Part shown: positions 27,368 through 35,175 of the stretch, piece by piece
Layout: every line of letters begins with the position of its first letter
Numbering within the stretch: the stretch's first letter is position 1
Assembly (NCBI GenBank): GCA_021774695.1
Contig: JAJFIU010000155.1
Coordinates: forward strand, 1-42,551
Reading direction: 5' to 3'
DNA length: 42,551 bases
Origin: Alphaproteobacteria bacterium
GTDB lineage: Bacteria > Pseudomonadota > Alphaproteobacteria > Sphingomonadales > Kordiimonadaceae
Position numbers and translations under genes: made by a program
The notes under the pieces: model-generated
The model's database searches: none
What the model saw: the letters and a program-made list of their open reading frames with translations, nothing else
Told to the model about the DNA's origin: nothing

Positions 27368-29104
27368 GTGGGAAACGCATCGGCATTCGAATTGGATGCC
27401 CTTGATACCAGAATAAGAGAACTGGTTGCCTACGCGCGTGAACGCGACGGAGAAGACCGCACCCTGCTGTTCCGTAACCTAGTTGATTTATTTCTAACCG
27501 GGAAAGCCCCTCAAAAACAACCAACCAGAGATCAGTTGCTTGATGTTATCGAAGCCTTGATCCCTCATGTCGAACCCGATGGCCGTCGCACTGTCGCAGA
27601 ACTAGTCGCAAATCTTGCTGCACCCCCACTGGATTTGGCGTACCGACTGGCCAAGGACCGGCCTCATATTGTGGGCGACTTGTTGCGGTCCACAGCGTTC
27701 GACGAAGACGATATAATTGGGTTGATTGCTTGCACGGGCCGCGACCATCATCACGTGATTGCCTCAAGAGCTGACTTGTCGTCAAACGTTTGGATTGCTC
27801 TTGCGCGGGCCGCACCCGCCGCGCCGCCATTTGACAATCAGTCCACACTTGCCCTTTGGCGAGATGATCTGGGCGCGCTGCATGGCGATGAAACCATCAT
27901 GCCCTTCCGGCGGAAAGAAGAACGGGCGGAGGGACACGTAACGCCTCGCCCGCTGCGGCAGAACCAGGAAGTTGACCAACCTCTGCAACCTGCATCCAAT
28001 CACACGCCGGATCAACGAAGCGCCCCCCCAAGTGCTCCAGCAACCGTTGTTGAAAACAGGCATGCCGCAGAACTACGCATATTGCGTACGGATAAAGATC
28101 TAATTGCCGACCGATTAGAGAAGAGCGGCGAAATAATGCAAACCAGCGCCTCTGTTTCAGAAAGTCCTGCTGTTCCTGATCAGCAAAATGCTACTGAACG
28201 AACGCCTGTTTTGGTTTCCCCGGAGCTGGGTAACTGGTCATGGCAAAGCGACCGGGACGGACTTGTAATGGTTGTTTCAAACGGCGGCACCAGATTATTT
28301 GACCGAACTGTAACACTGGTAGGCGGGTCCATTTTAGACATGCTGGGCTTGCAAAACAAAATGGGGCACCCGGTATCGCGAGCATTTCAACGACGCAGCG
28401 CCATACATGACGCACCGATCGCGCTTGATAACGACGACATCAAACTCAGGTTTTGGACCCTTGAGGCCACGCCTGTTTTCAGCGCAAATGGCGGCATTTT
28501 CGAGGGATATGACGGCGTTATGACCCCAGTCTCGGCTCTTAACCAGTCGACATTTGATTTAACCGATCCAGAGCCCGGGCCTGCGGTAACTAATAGGCTG
28601 GAAGCCGGACTAGTTATTGATCCAATCAGACGGGAGCGCCCGCCGACGGCGACCCGGCAGACCATGATCGACGAAAATATCGACCGTACCGCAGTGCCTG
28701 CACCCGCTCCGGCACCTACCCCTTCACCTGCACCGGCACCTGCCCGTTCCCCTACGCTAGCACAGACAGATAAACTTGCTGAAAATCAGACCACTAGTAA
28801 CAAGCCTTCAGCTGACCTACCGTTGGCAAATATTGCCGCTGAAGTATTGAAAGACTTGATCGGCGATTCAGTTTCCGCAGCTCTCGGCACAAGTTTACGT
28901 GCAAGACAGGCAGAAGTTGAAAAGGCACACAACAAAAGTGAACAAACTCAAAATGATTTACAGGCAACACTCCATATTTTAGGGGAAACCCTGGAAAATC
29001 TGATCACAGCCAGTAAAAATTCAGGTAATTCAAATGTGCGTCTGCAAACAGAGATTGCCACGGCCTGTCTAAAAACACTCAAAGATCAGCTTGACGACAA
29101 ATAG
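27368..29104 (+). CDS. DUF2336-type helical repeat / PAS-like protein
   Basis: A 578-residue cytoplasmic protein. The start is GTG 27368, because AAGG lies 7 bases before it; a TTG at 27362 is too close to that site. Residues ~5-150 resemble DUF2336, a HEAT-like repeat domain common in alphaproteobacteria (PPLDLAYRLAKDRPHIVGDLLRS, DDIIGLIACTGRDHHHVIASRADLS). Residues ~280-395 look like a PAS-type fold (LGNWSWQSDRDGLVMVVS ... FWTLEATPVFSANGGIFEGYDGVMT). A Pro/Ala-rich linker (PAPAPTPSPAPAPA) then leads to a C-terminal coiled coil. No kinase or DNA-binding domain is visible, so a role as a sensory adaptor is inference. It is followed 129 bases later by the TraB/GumN gene. Confidence 0.75.
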   Translation: MGNASAFELDALDTRIRELVAYARERDGEDRTLLFRNLVDLFLTGKAPQKQPTRDQLLDVIEALIPHVEPDGRRTVAELVANLAAPPLDLAYRLAKDRPHIVGDLLRSTAFDEDDIIGLIACTGRDHHHVIASRADLSSNVWIALARAAPAAPPFDNQSTLALWRDDLGALHGDETIMPFRRKEERAEGHVTPRPLRQNQEVDQPLQPASNHTPDQRSAPPSAPATVVENRHAAELRILRTDKDLIADRLEKSGEIMQTSASVSESPAVPDQQNATERTPVLVSPELGNWSWQSDRDGLVMVVSNGGTRLFDRTVTLVGGSILDMLGLQNKMGHPVSRAFQRRSAIHDAPIALDNDDIKLRFWTLEATPVFSANGGIFEGYDGVMTPVSALNQSTFDLTDPEPGPAVTNRLEAGLVIDPIRRERPPTATRQTMIDENIDRTAVPAPAPAPTPSPAPAPARSPTLAQTDKLAENQTTSNKPSADLPLANIAAEVLKDLIGDSVSAALGTSLRARQAEVEKAHNKSEQTQNDLQATLHILGETLENLITASKNSGNSNVRLQTEIATACLKTLKDQLDDK

Positions 29105-29190
29105 CAACGCTAAATTGATTCACAATTAAACAAGAAAACTGGCACTGTTTTTGTACAGCTTTTATTCATGAAATTTTGCTATTGCTGCGT

Positions 29191-29228
29191 TGTCCTTTCT
29201 ACATTGGGGCTGTCCTTTCTACATTGGG
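29191..29228. repeat. Tandem 20-base duplication upstream of TraB/GumN gene
   Basis: TGTCCTTTCTACATTGGG occurs at 29191-29208 and 29211-29228 (18/18, period 20), ending 5 bases before the start codon, so the region normally holding the ribosome site is duplicated. Confidence 0.9.
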
Positions 29229-29233
29229 AATGA

Positions 29234-30181
29234 ATGATGCTTTTTGACCGCGAATATACGAAACCCTTTATCACCTCGATAGTTTCCTTGGTGATTCTAT
29301 TGGTGGCTGGAGCCTTCAACGCGGCGGCGGCTGATAGTCAAGCTGCTCCTAAACCTGCTGCCAGTTCTGCCTCTGATCCTGCACTTTGGAAATTAACCGA
29401 CGAAGACAGCGAAATATATCTGTTTGGCACAATCCACATATTGAACCCGAATTTGAATTGGAAGTCTGCGAAAGTGGTGGCAGCCTTTGATGCTTCTGAA
29501 ACCGTTGTTTTTGAGGCACCTGCTGACACCTCAAATCCCGAAGCGACGCAGGCTATGGTCGCGAAATATGGGTTGAACCCGTCAGGCACCACTCTTTCCA
29601 GCCTTTTGACCGCAAGCGCAAACCAACGTTTGGCTACTGTGTTGGAACAGCTGGGTATGAAAGGCATGGCTGCGAATTTTGAGCCGCTGCGCCCGTGGCT
29701 AGCTGGAGCTTCACTCTCCGTATTGCAAATTCAATCGGTTGGCGGCGATCCCAATGCTGGCGTGGAAAGAATTCTTAGCGCACTGGCCGCTCGAGATGGA
29801 AAAACAGTTGGGTACTTTGAAACCGATGAACAGCAAATACAAATTTTGAGCGGGTTATCGCCCGAAGCGGAAGTTTATTTCCTTGAGGAAGGCTTGAGGC
29901 AAATCCAGGAAGAACCCAATCAAATTATCGAGTTGGTTGAGGCGTGGCGATCAGGAGATCAAGTCGCGATGGATGAAATGCTGGTAACCGGTTTCGCGGG
30001 ACAAGACGAAGTTATGGAATCCTTTCTAACCCGTCGAAACTTCAATTGGGCCTCGCAAATTGAACAATTGATGCGCGGAAGTGGCACCGTTTTCATTGCA
30101 GTTGGCGCAGCCCATTTGGTGGGCAAGCAAAGCGTACAGGTTTATCTGTCGGAAAAAGGCTTCAACGCGGTCCGCCAGTAA
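29234..30181 (+). CDS. TraB/GumN family protein
   Basis: A 315-residue secreted or membrane-anchored protein with an N-terminal hydrophobic segment (residues 11-33, IVSLVILLVAGAFNAAAA). It carries the TraB/GumN signature: LWKLTDEDSEIYLFGTIHIL (G65-T-I-H68) near the start, and the matching C-terminal FIAVGAAHLVGKQSVQVYL, with the second conserved His. The family is related to Tiki-type metalloproteases and erythromycin-esterase/EreA-like folds; several conserved His and Glu residues are thought to bind metal. Function in this bacterium is unknown. There are two adjacent ATGs (29234, 29237), and the ribosome site is weak and lies in the duplicated segment. Confidence 0.92.
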   Translation: MMLFDREYTKPFITSIVSLVILLVAGAFNAAAADSQAAPKPAASSASDPALWKLTDEDSEIYLFGTIHILNPNLNWKSAKVVAAFDASETVVFEAPADTSNPEATQAMVAKYGLNPSGTTLSSLLTASANQRLATVLEQLGMKGMAANFEPLRPWLAGASLSVLQIQSVGGDPNAGVERILSALAARDGKTVGYFETDEQQIQILSGLSPEAEVYFLEEGLRQIQEEPNQIIELVEAWRSGDQVAMDEMLVTGFAGQDEVMESFLTRRNFNWASQIEQLMRGSGTVFIAVGAAHLVGKQSVQVYLSEKGFNAVRQ

Positions 30182-30208
30182 ATTCCGTCAGTAAACTCCG
30201 TCAGTAAA
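30171..30208. repeat. Three tandem 13-base units spanning the TraB/GumN stop
   Basis: TCCG(C/T)CAGTAAA occurs at 30171-30182, 30184-30195 and 30197-30208 with period 13. The first contains the TAA stop of the gene; because 13 is not a multiple of three, the copies place TAA in all three frames. Confidence 0.85.
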
Positions 30209-30227
30209 TACAAACTCCCTAAACGTA

Positions 30228-30257
30228 AAATGGGGCTCCAATTAAGGAACCCCATTT
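30228..30257. terminator. Candidate bidirectional terminator hairpin
   Basis: AAATGGGG (30228-30235) and CCCCATTT (30250-30257) form a perfect 8-base stem with an inner TCC/GGA. It lies between the convergent TraB/GumN and hydroxylase-DUF2147 genes. The T tail is short, so termination strength is uncertain. Confidence 0.5.
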
Positions 30258-30282
30258 AGGTGCGTCACTATCGGTCTATTGA

Positions 30283-31542
30283 TTAGCGACCACCAGTTAC
30301 AATTGCGGCTTTTTGCGCCATTGCTTCGCTAGGACGGCTCCAGGTTTGGTTGGAACAACGACCACGGGCACAGCTGGTAATTTTCAGCCCGCCATCTTCA
30401 AGCAACACCATATTGCCCTTTTTCGCTTTACCACCACCAAGACTGGAAACTTTACCGGCTTCCCAGCGTTTCATATTTTGCACATGTGCGGTTTTGAAGT
30501 TTTTCAACAGTGCCAAGCCAATTTGGCCGTCCACATTTGTACCGTCCTGAAAAACAACAGTGCCGCAAATCCGGCTTGTCTTTTCGTTGCAGCGGTCAAC
30601 TTCAACAATTGTTTTGCCGTCGCTTGCTAACCACAGGCCTTTAATGTCGTCGTCTTGTGCTTTTGCAGGGCTGGCGATTGTTGCGGCGGCCATCAGGCCA
30701 ACACACGCTGCAATAGTTGCGGCCGTGGCGCGGGCGCCAATTGTCTTGCGAGCGGCGGCAGGGTTGCCAGTTGCGCGGGCAAGATAGTCAGGGTGTTCGG
30801 TGCCCATCATCCGGTCCCACCATGTGAAATAAAGACCAAAGTTTGAGTTGCCGTTTGAATGATGCATGTCGTGATGAGTAACCATTGTTATTTGTCCTAA
30901 AATTGGGTGCACAGCCCAGCTGCGGGGAAACAGTTCGTAACCAGAGTGTCCGACTGCATTTCTGATAATCATATGCGTAAGGAACAAAAAGATTGCGAAG
31001 CCATGCATGGGGAGAAAAAGTAAAAACAGGGGAACGAAAATCGCGTGGATCGCTGCTTCAATAGCGTTGAAGCTATAGGCGGTCCACGGTGTGGGGTTTA
31101 TCGACTTATGATGTTCGGAATGCCCGCGCTTAAAAGCCTTGGGAAGGTGCAGAAGCCTGTGTGTCCAATAGAAATAGGCATCCTGCGCAAGGATCATAAG
31201 AACCAACGAACCGATAAAATAGGCACTACCATAAGAAGGGGCGTCCACGTAAATCGTAATAGCGCCTGCTTCCAGGCCAATTTGCGTCAACAAACCCGTC
31301 AAGGAAAAGACCGCGACTGCGAAAACGGAGCTTTTGAATTCGCGGGCCATTTGCCTAAACTTGGGGGTTTTCGATCTGATTTTACGGTTTGAAAGTCTGC
31401 GGGACAGCAAAATGTTCACTATCAGATAAACGCTACCGGCTCCGATCACATAACGTGCGAAATCGAAGGCAAACCAAAAAGGCAGTTGCGTTGCTTTAAC
31501 AGCAGCCCACGCGGCAATTTGTTCCAACAGTGAATAGTCCAT
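30283..31542 (-). CDS. Fatty acid hydroxylase/sterol desaturase fused to DUF2147 domain
   Basis: A 419-residue protein made of two normally separate parts. Residues 1-~255 are a membrane fatty-acid-hydroxylase/sterol-desaturase with the di-iron His clusters H128-x3-H132, H141-x2-H144-H145 and H223-H224-x2-H227-H228, and the family end FTWWDRMMGTEHPDY. Residues ~298-408 match DUF2147 (IKGLWLASDGKTIVEVDRC, ICGTVVF, LLEDGGLKITSCARGRCSNQTWSRP), a domain usually secreted on its own. Joining them is a segment (residues ~268-296, ending IASPAKA-QDDD) that looks like a signal peptide with a cleavage site. The frame is continuous, so the fusion is real in this sequence. Cleavage could release DUF2147 into the periplasm. 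ATG 31542 with GAGGA upstream. Confidence 0.88.
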   Translation of the reverse strand: MDYSLLEQIAAWAAVKATQLPFWFAFDFARYVIGAGSVYLIVNILLSRRLSNRKIRSKTPKFRQMAREFKSSVFAVAVFSLTGLLTQIGLEAGAITIYVDAPSYGSAYFIGSLVLMILAQDAYFYWTHRLLHLPKAFKRGHSEHHKSINPTPWTAYSFNAIEAAIHAIFVPLFLLFLPMHGFAIFLFLTHMIIRNAVGHSGYELFPRSWAVHPILGQITMVTHHDMHHSNGNSNFGLYFTWWDRMMGTEHPDYLARATGNPAAARKTIGARATAATIAACVGLMAAATIASPAKAQDDDIKGLWLASDGKTIVEVDRCNEKTSRICGTVVFQDGTNVDGQIGLALLKNFKTAHVQNMKRWEAGKVSSLGGGKAKKGNMVLLEDGGLKITSCARGRCSNQTWSRPSEAMAQKAAIVTGGR

Positions 31543-31687
31543 TTTGCTATCCTCGCTATAGTTACACCCTTTTTAGTGGGTGCTTACTTAAGTCGAGCAC
31601 TGGCAAAGTCTGGTACAAAGTCTGGGAAGGAAATGCTTAGTCGTTGCCAACGCTCACCAACATAAACGCAGGAAACAGGTTTTGGTT

Positions 31688-31731
31688 CTCGCCGATTTCG
31701 GAATTGGCCGTGTTTTAGACAAATCGGCGAG
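31688..31731. repeat. Perfect 11-base inverted repeat after the first AraC gene
   Basis: CTCGCCGATTT (31688-31698) and AAATCGGCGAG (31721-31731) form an 11-base stem with a 22-base loop, just past the stop at 31737 on the minus strand. No T run follows on the minus strand, so it is a 3' hairpin and not a clear intrinsic terminator. The 194-base gap to the hydroxylase start also has CAAAGTCTGG twice (31604-31613, 31616-31625). Confidence 0.7.
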
Positions 31732-31758
31732 CCTTTTTAACTATCGGCAAGCTTTTTT
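31723..31758. repeat. Degenerate tandem repeat over an AraC stop codon
   Basis: ATCGGC(G/A)AGC(C/T)TTTTT occurs at 31723-31738 and 31743-31758 (14/16, period 20), spanning the TAA stop (31737-31739) of the AraC gene. Confidence 0.6.
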
Positions 31759-32810
31759 CGACGATATTCGGTGGGCGTCTGGCCCGTGCGCTCCTTGAAG
31801 GCCCGGTTGAACGGCCCCAATGAGCCGTACCCAAGGTCCATGGCAACTGTAAGCACTGGAATGTTGCGATTCTCGATTGATGACAACTGAGTCTTGGCGG
31901 CCGTGATTCGGTAGTGATTGAGAAAATCTGCGAAGTTTCTGTAGCCCAAATGCATGTTAATCAAGCGACGGAGCCTGTGCTCAGGCAGGCCTGCCTCTCC
32001 TGCCAACCCTGCAATGGTTAAGCCCGGCCTGAGATATAATTCGTCGGTTTTGATCAATCGCTCAACGGTGTCCAGATCGTGGCGCTCGTTGGGGTCATCC
32101 AATACTGGTTTCTGCCCACCTCGGTCTGCGGGTTCACCGCTAAACAACGCCGTTGTTCTCAGGTTGATAACCTGCCAAACTAGGACCATTGACAGCAACC
32201 ACATTCCAAACGACTGCACCAACATGGTTTGGTCATTTTGCACGATTAGCGGATCATATAATGTTTCCGTGATCACCACGGCCAATACAGTAATGGAAAC
32301 TGTGACAATGTAGATCATTCGAAACCGTCGGCGGGCCTCAATTAAGTCATCGCCTCGGCCCGTCCAAGCAACATAGATCATATGAGCAATCAACCCAAAA
32401 CGGGCGGCGCCATTAACATATTCAATCAGGATTCCCAAAGCTGATTCGTCGTAAAAATACCAATCAAAATAGAGCCTGCTCCAAAGATAAAAGGCGACAC
32501 TGATCATCACATAGTGCGGCCACAATCGCAGTTTGTCACGAAACTGCGAAAGACTGAACAGCCATATGGCAATTTGCCCAGTGTGGCAAAAAGACTCCAC
32601 GACTATCATACCGCTGCCTAAAACGTCTTTTAGCGGCGCGCTGGTACATACTAAATATGCCGCACCGGTTAGCGATGCCCAAGCCCCCAGCCAGGCAATC
32701 TGGCGGTTTGCAAAATCACGTAATATTAAAACGCCCAATAGAAGAAACAGGCTTATTCCCGAAAACCGGAAAAATGCGTCAAGCATCCCTAATGCAGTTA
32801 ATTCAGCCAT
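31737..32810 (-). CDS. Membrane-embedded AraC-family regulator (copy 1 of 3)
   Basis: A 357-residue protein. The N-terminal ~220 residues form six to seven hydrophobic helices (from SLFLLLGVLILRDFA to SFGMWLLSMVLVWQVINL). The C-terminal ~100 residues are an AraC/XylS double helix-turn-helix: LTIAGLAGEAGLPEHRLRRLINMHLGYRNFADFLNHYRI and then VLTVAMDLGYGSLGPFNRAFKERTGQTPTEYRR. Such proteins sense a signal in or at the membrane and bind DNA directly. Start and C-terminal regions align residue for residue with the two upstream copies, so all three arose by duplication. ATG 32810 has AAGGAA 10 bases upstream, and that ribosome site is itself duplicated. It may control the hydroxylase-DUF2147 gene downstream (inference). 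Confidence 0.9.
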   Translation of the reverse strand: MAELTALGMLDAFFRFSGISLFLLLGVLILRDFANRQIAWLGAWASLTGAAYLVCTSAPLKDVLGSGMIVVESFCHTGQIAIWLFSLSQFRDKLRLWPHYVMISVAFYLWSRLYFDWYFYDESALGILIEYVNGAARFGLIAHMIYVAWTGRGDDLIEARRRFRMIYIVTVSITVLAVVITETLYDPLIVQNDQTMLVQSFGMWLLSMVLVWQVINLRTTALFSGEPADRGGQKPVLDDPNERHDLDTVERLIKTDELYLRPGLTIAGLAGEAGLPEHRLRRLINMHLGYRNFADFLNHYRITAAKTQLSSIENRNIPVLTVAMDLGYGSLGPFNRAFKERTGQTPTEYRRKKLADS

Positions 32811-32820
32811 TCGTATCTAT

Positions 32821-32852
32821 TTCCTTGCGGGTACCCTTAATTCCTTGCGGGT
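32821..32852. repeat. Duplicated ribosome-site segment upstream of AraC copy 1
   Basis: TTCCTTGCGGGT occurs at 32821-32832 and 32841-32852 (12/12, period 20). On the minus strand each copy ends in AAGGAA; the one nearer the gene is the ribosome site of the AraC gene starting at 32810. Confidence 0.8.
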
Positions 32853-32891
32853 TAGGCACCAAACAGGCTGCAAGGCTGGCACAATTCGGTG

Positions 32892-34004
32892 TTACGCGCT
32901 AGCCAAAAACCCTCTACGAAACTCAGTGGGCGTTTGTCCGGTTCTTTCCTTAAACGCGCGGTTGAAAGGCCCAAGCGAGCCGTATCCCATATCCATTGCG
33001 ATGGTCAGAACCGGCGTATACCTTTCGTCGGTATCGGCTAATCGGTTTTTCGCGGCTTCTATCCTATGGTGGTTCAGAAAGTCTGAAAAGTTACGAAAAC
33101 CCATATGTTGGTTAATCAAGCGGCGCAGTCGGTGCTCGGGAACTTTGGCTATTTCTGCTAACCGAACAATTGTTAGCCCCTGTTCTAACAAAGTGGCATT
33201 TGCCGCCATTTCATTCAATCGGGCCAAATCCAGTGCGTCGGTTGGATCAGCTGCGACGGCAATCTTGCCTGGCGTTTTTTCTGTTAAGTCGCCCAGCAGC
33301 CATTCGCTGTCGATGCGCGTAACATTCATCAATAGATAGAATACAATCACCATCACCGCAGCTGAAATCGCAACATCAACCAAGCGTACGTCTTCCGGCG
33401 AAAGTCTCGCCGCCGAACTCAGCGAAAAAATGATCACTCCCATGATCACAGCGCCGCCCACAACAAAAGTAGCGCGAAACCGTCGTCTAGCCTCGAGTAA
33501 ATCTTCATCGCGGCCTTGCCATGCGGTGTAAAGCACATGCCCCATCATGCCAACTTTGAGGATATTTCCAATGGCATTGGAAATGTGGAACCACCCGCCT
33601 GCGTCACGCACAGCAGCATGTAGTTCTGCCGGCGAGATGGCGGCAAAGTGGCCGTACAGATAATAATATTCTGCGACAACAGCAAAACCCGACAGCCAAA
33701 ACAATCCCACAATAATGGCGTGCACAGGCTTGATCCGGAACTTGTCGTCGAACAGCGAAAGAGAGAATACCCAAAAGACCGCCGGTGTCACCATGCCGAT
33801 CACTTCAAGCACTACCATCCAGCTGCCAATAATCTGCCCCATACCCGGTGTGGTAACCAGCAGAAAGGCAGCCGTACAAATAGATAATGCCGCCGCCAAC
33901 CGCGCGGACAACTGACACCGCGCGTCTCTAATCGCCAGCACAGTGATCAAAAGGCAGCAAACAACTGCGCTGTAGCGAAATATAGTATCCAGAAGTTCAA
34001 TCAT
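32892..34004 (-). CDS. Membrane-embedded AraC-family regulator (copy 2 of 3)
   Basis: A 370-residue paralogue of the flanking genes. It starts MIELLDTIFRYSAVVCCLL, with about seven membrane helices up to residue ~235 (IPLVDVAISAAVMVIVFYLLMN-like last helix), then a ~30-residue linker and the AraC DNA-binding domain (LTIVRLAEIAKVPEHRLRRLINQHMGFRNFSDFLNHHRIEAAKNRL; VLTIAMDMGYGSLGPFNRAFKERTGQTPTEFRR). The DNA-binding domains of the three copies are far more alike than the membrane domains, which suggests related target sites with different inputs. ATG 34004. The gap to copy 1 is 81 bases and to copy 3 is 82 bases, so co-transcription of all three is possible. Confidence 0.9.
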   Translation of the reverse strand: MIELLDTIFRYSAVVCCLLITVLAIRDARCQLSARLAAALSICTAAFLLVTTPGMGQIIGSWMVVLEVIGMVTPAVFWVFSLSLFDDKFRIKPVHAIIVGLFWLSGFAVVAEYYYLYGHFAAISPAELHAAVRDAGGWFHISNAIGNILKVGMMGHVLYTAWQGRDEDLLEARRRFRATFVVGGAVIMGVIIFSLSSAARLSPEDVRLVDVAISAAVMVIVFYLLMNVTRIDSEWLLGDLTEKTPGKIAVAADPTDALDLARLNEMAANATLLEQGLTIVRLAEIAKVPEHRLRRLINQHMGFRNFSDFLNHHRIEAAKNRLADTDERYTPVLTIAMDMGYGSLGPFNRAFKERTGQTPTEFRRGFLASA

Positions 34005-34086
34005 AAAGTGGTTACGGCCTTATCGGTTTAGTTCATAGCAGCATTATTTGACTATAATTGGATCAACCCTGTGGCTGTTTCAATTG

Positions 34087-35175
34087 TCATTTTGCCGCAG
34101 TATCTCCAGTTAACGCAGCATCTCCAGTTAATAATGACTGTGTACGAAATTCGGTTGGCGTCAGTCCTGTGCGTTCTTTGAACGCCCTGTTAAACGGCCC
34201 AAGCGAGCCGTAACCCATATCCATCGCCACGGTCAGAACTGGTATATTTCGGTCCTCAATATTAGATAATCTGGCTTTGGCGGCTTGTATTCTGTGATGA
34301 TTGAGGAAATCGGCAAAATTGCGGTAGCCCATATGCTGGTTGATCAAATGGCGCAGCCGGTGTTCAGGAATTTTAAGTCTGCTCGCCAGCTTGGTAATGG
34401 TCAGGCCGGGTTCGAGCACCAGGTCGGTGCCACCAAGCCCGAGAATAACATCCAGGTCATGCCGATCAGCGGGTGTCAATTCACAGTGGGCTTCACCTGA
34501 AGTTGCTACGGCGGTTTGCGGAGCTTTGAAAAACAGGTCCTGACCTCCGGGCGACGACAAGCGCCATAGGAGATAAGTTGTGATCACCAGAAATGCGGTT
34601 GCTTGCCCGACCAACAGATATTGCCCTATGCCAACGCCGCGTAGCCACGTCTCCGCCACGACAATGCCTGCCGAAATCGCGATAACCCCAAGGACAAAAA
34701 TGCTGCGAATCTTGCGGCGGTCTTCCACCAGATCATCGTTGCGACCTTGCCAGGTCACATAAACCAGATGCACCATCATGCCGATAACAATCAGCGTCGA
34801 AGGCCACCAGATAGATGCGGCAAAGGCATAATTATATTTGAGAGCCACATACCCAACAGCACCGGTAACCATTTTTGTGACCAAAACTGTCTTGTGCCAC
34901 GCCTTTATCTGGAAATTATCGTCAAACTGCGACAGGCAGAAAAACCAGACAAAAACAGGGGAAGCAACGAACAAAGGCAAAAGAATAAGATCCAGATCAA
35001 CGCCGAACACACTCAATCCGGGTTTGGAACCCAGAAGATAGCCAGCTGAGGTCAGCGCCGACAAAGCAGCCAGCTTTCCAGCAACGCGGTCGCAGAAGTC
35101 ACGCAGCGTCAGAACCGCCAGCCATAATAAAAGGCCAAACGCGCTGAACCGTATTATATCGTCAAGTGTTTCCAA
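34087..35175 (-). CDS. Membrane-embedded AraC-family regulator (copy 3 of 3)
   Basis: A 362-residue paralogue with TTG start at 35175. The start is supported by alignment of LDDIIRFSAFGLLLWL with LDTIFRYSAVV and LDAFFRFSGIS of the other copies. Membrane helices run to about residue 215, followed by the AraC domain (LTITKLASRLKIPEHRLRHLINQHMGYRNFADFLNHHRIQAAKARL; VLTVAMDMGYGSLGPFNRAFKERTGLTPTEFR). After the conserved TPTEFR it carries an extra tail with the hexapeptide LTGDAA/LTGDTA in tandem, caused by the 18-base duplication at 34097-34132. It is the first gene of the three-regulator run and faces away from the peroxiredoxin gene across a 403-base gap. Confidence 0.9.
   Translation of the reverse strand: METLDDIIRFSAFGLLLWLAVLTLRDFCDRVAGKLAALSALTSAGYLLGSKPGLSVFGVDLDLILLPLFVASPVFVWFFCLSQFDDNFQIKAWHKTVLVTKMVTGAVGYVALKYNYAFAASIWWPSTLIVIGMMVHLVYVTWQGRNDDLVEDRRKIRSIFVLGVIAISAGIVVAETWLRGVGIGQYLLVGQATAFLVITTYLLWRLSSPGGQDLFFKAPQTAVATSGEAHCELTPADRHDLDVILGLGGTDLVLEPGLTITKLASRLKIPEHRLRHLINQHMGYRNFADFLNHHRIQAAKARLSNIEDRNIPVLTVAMDMGYGSLGPFNRAFKERTGLTPTEFRTQSLLTGDAALTGDTAAK
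34097..34132. repeat. In-frame 18-base tandem duplication at end of AraC copy 3
   Basis: GCAGTATCTCCAGTTAAC (34097-34114) is followed by GCAGCATCTCCAGTTAAT (34115-34132), 16/18 identical. It encodes the repeated hexapeptide at the protein's C terminus, absent from the two paralogues. Confidence 0.9.

Noticed and set aside
30283..31542. Hydroxylase-DUF2147 fusion as a frameshift artefact
   Set aside because: The frame is continuous with a sensible linker and both domains are intact; a single sequencing error is not needed, though read-level confirmation is desirable.
32533..33339. Plus-strand open frame of 268 codons
   Set aside because: It runs antisense across parts of two AraC genes and the gap between them; both AraC proteins are well supported.
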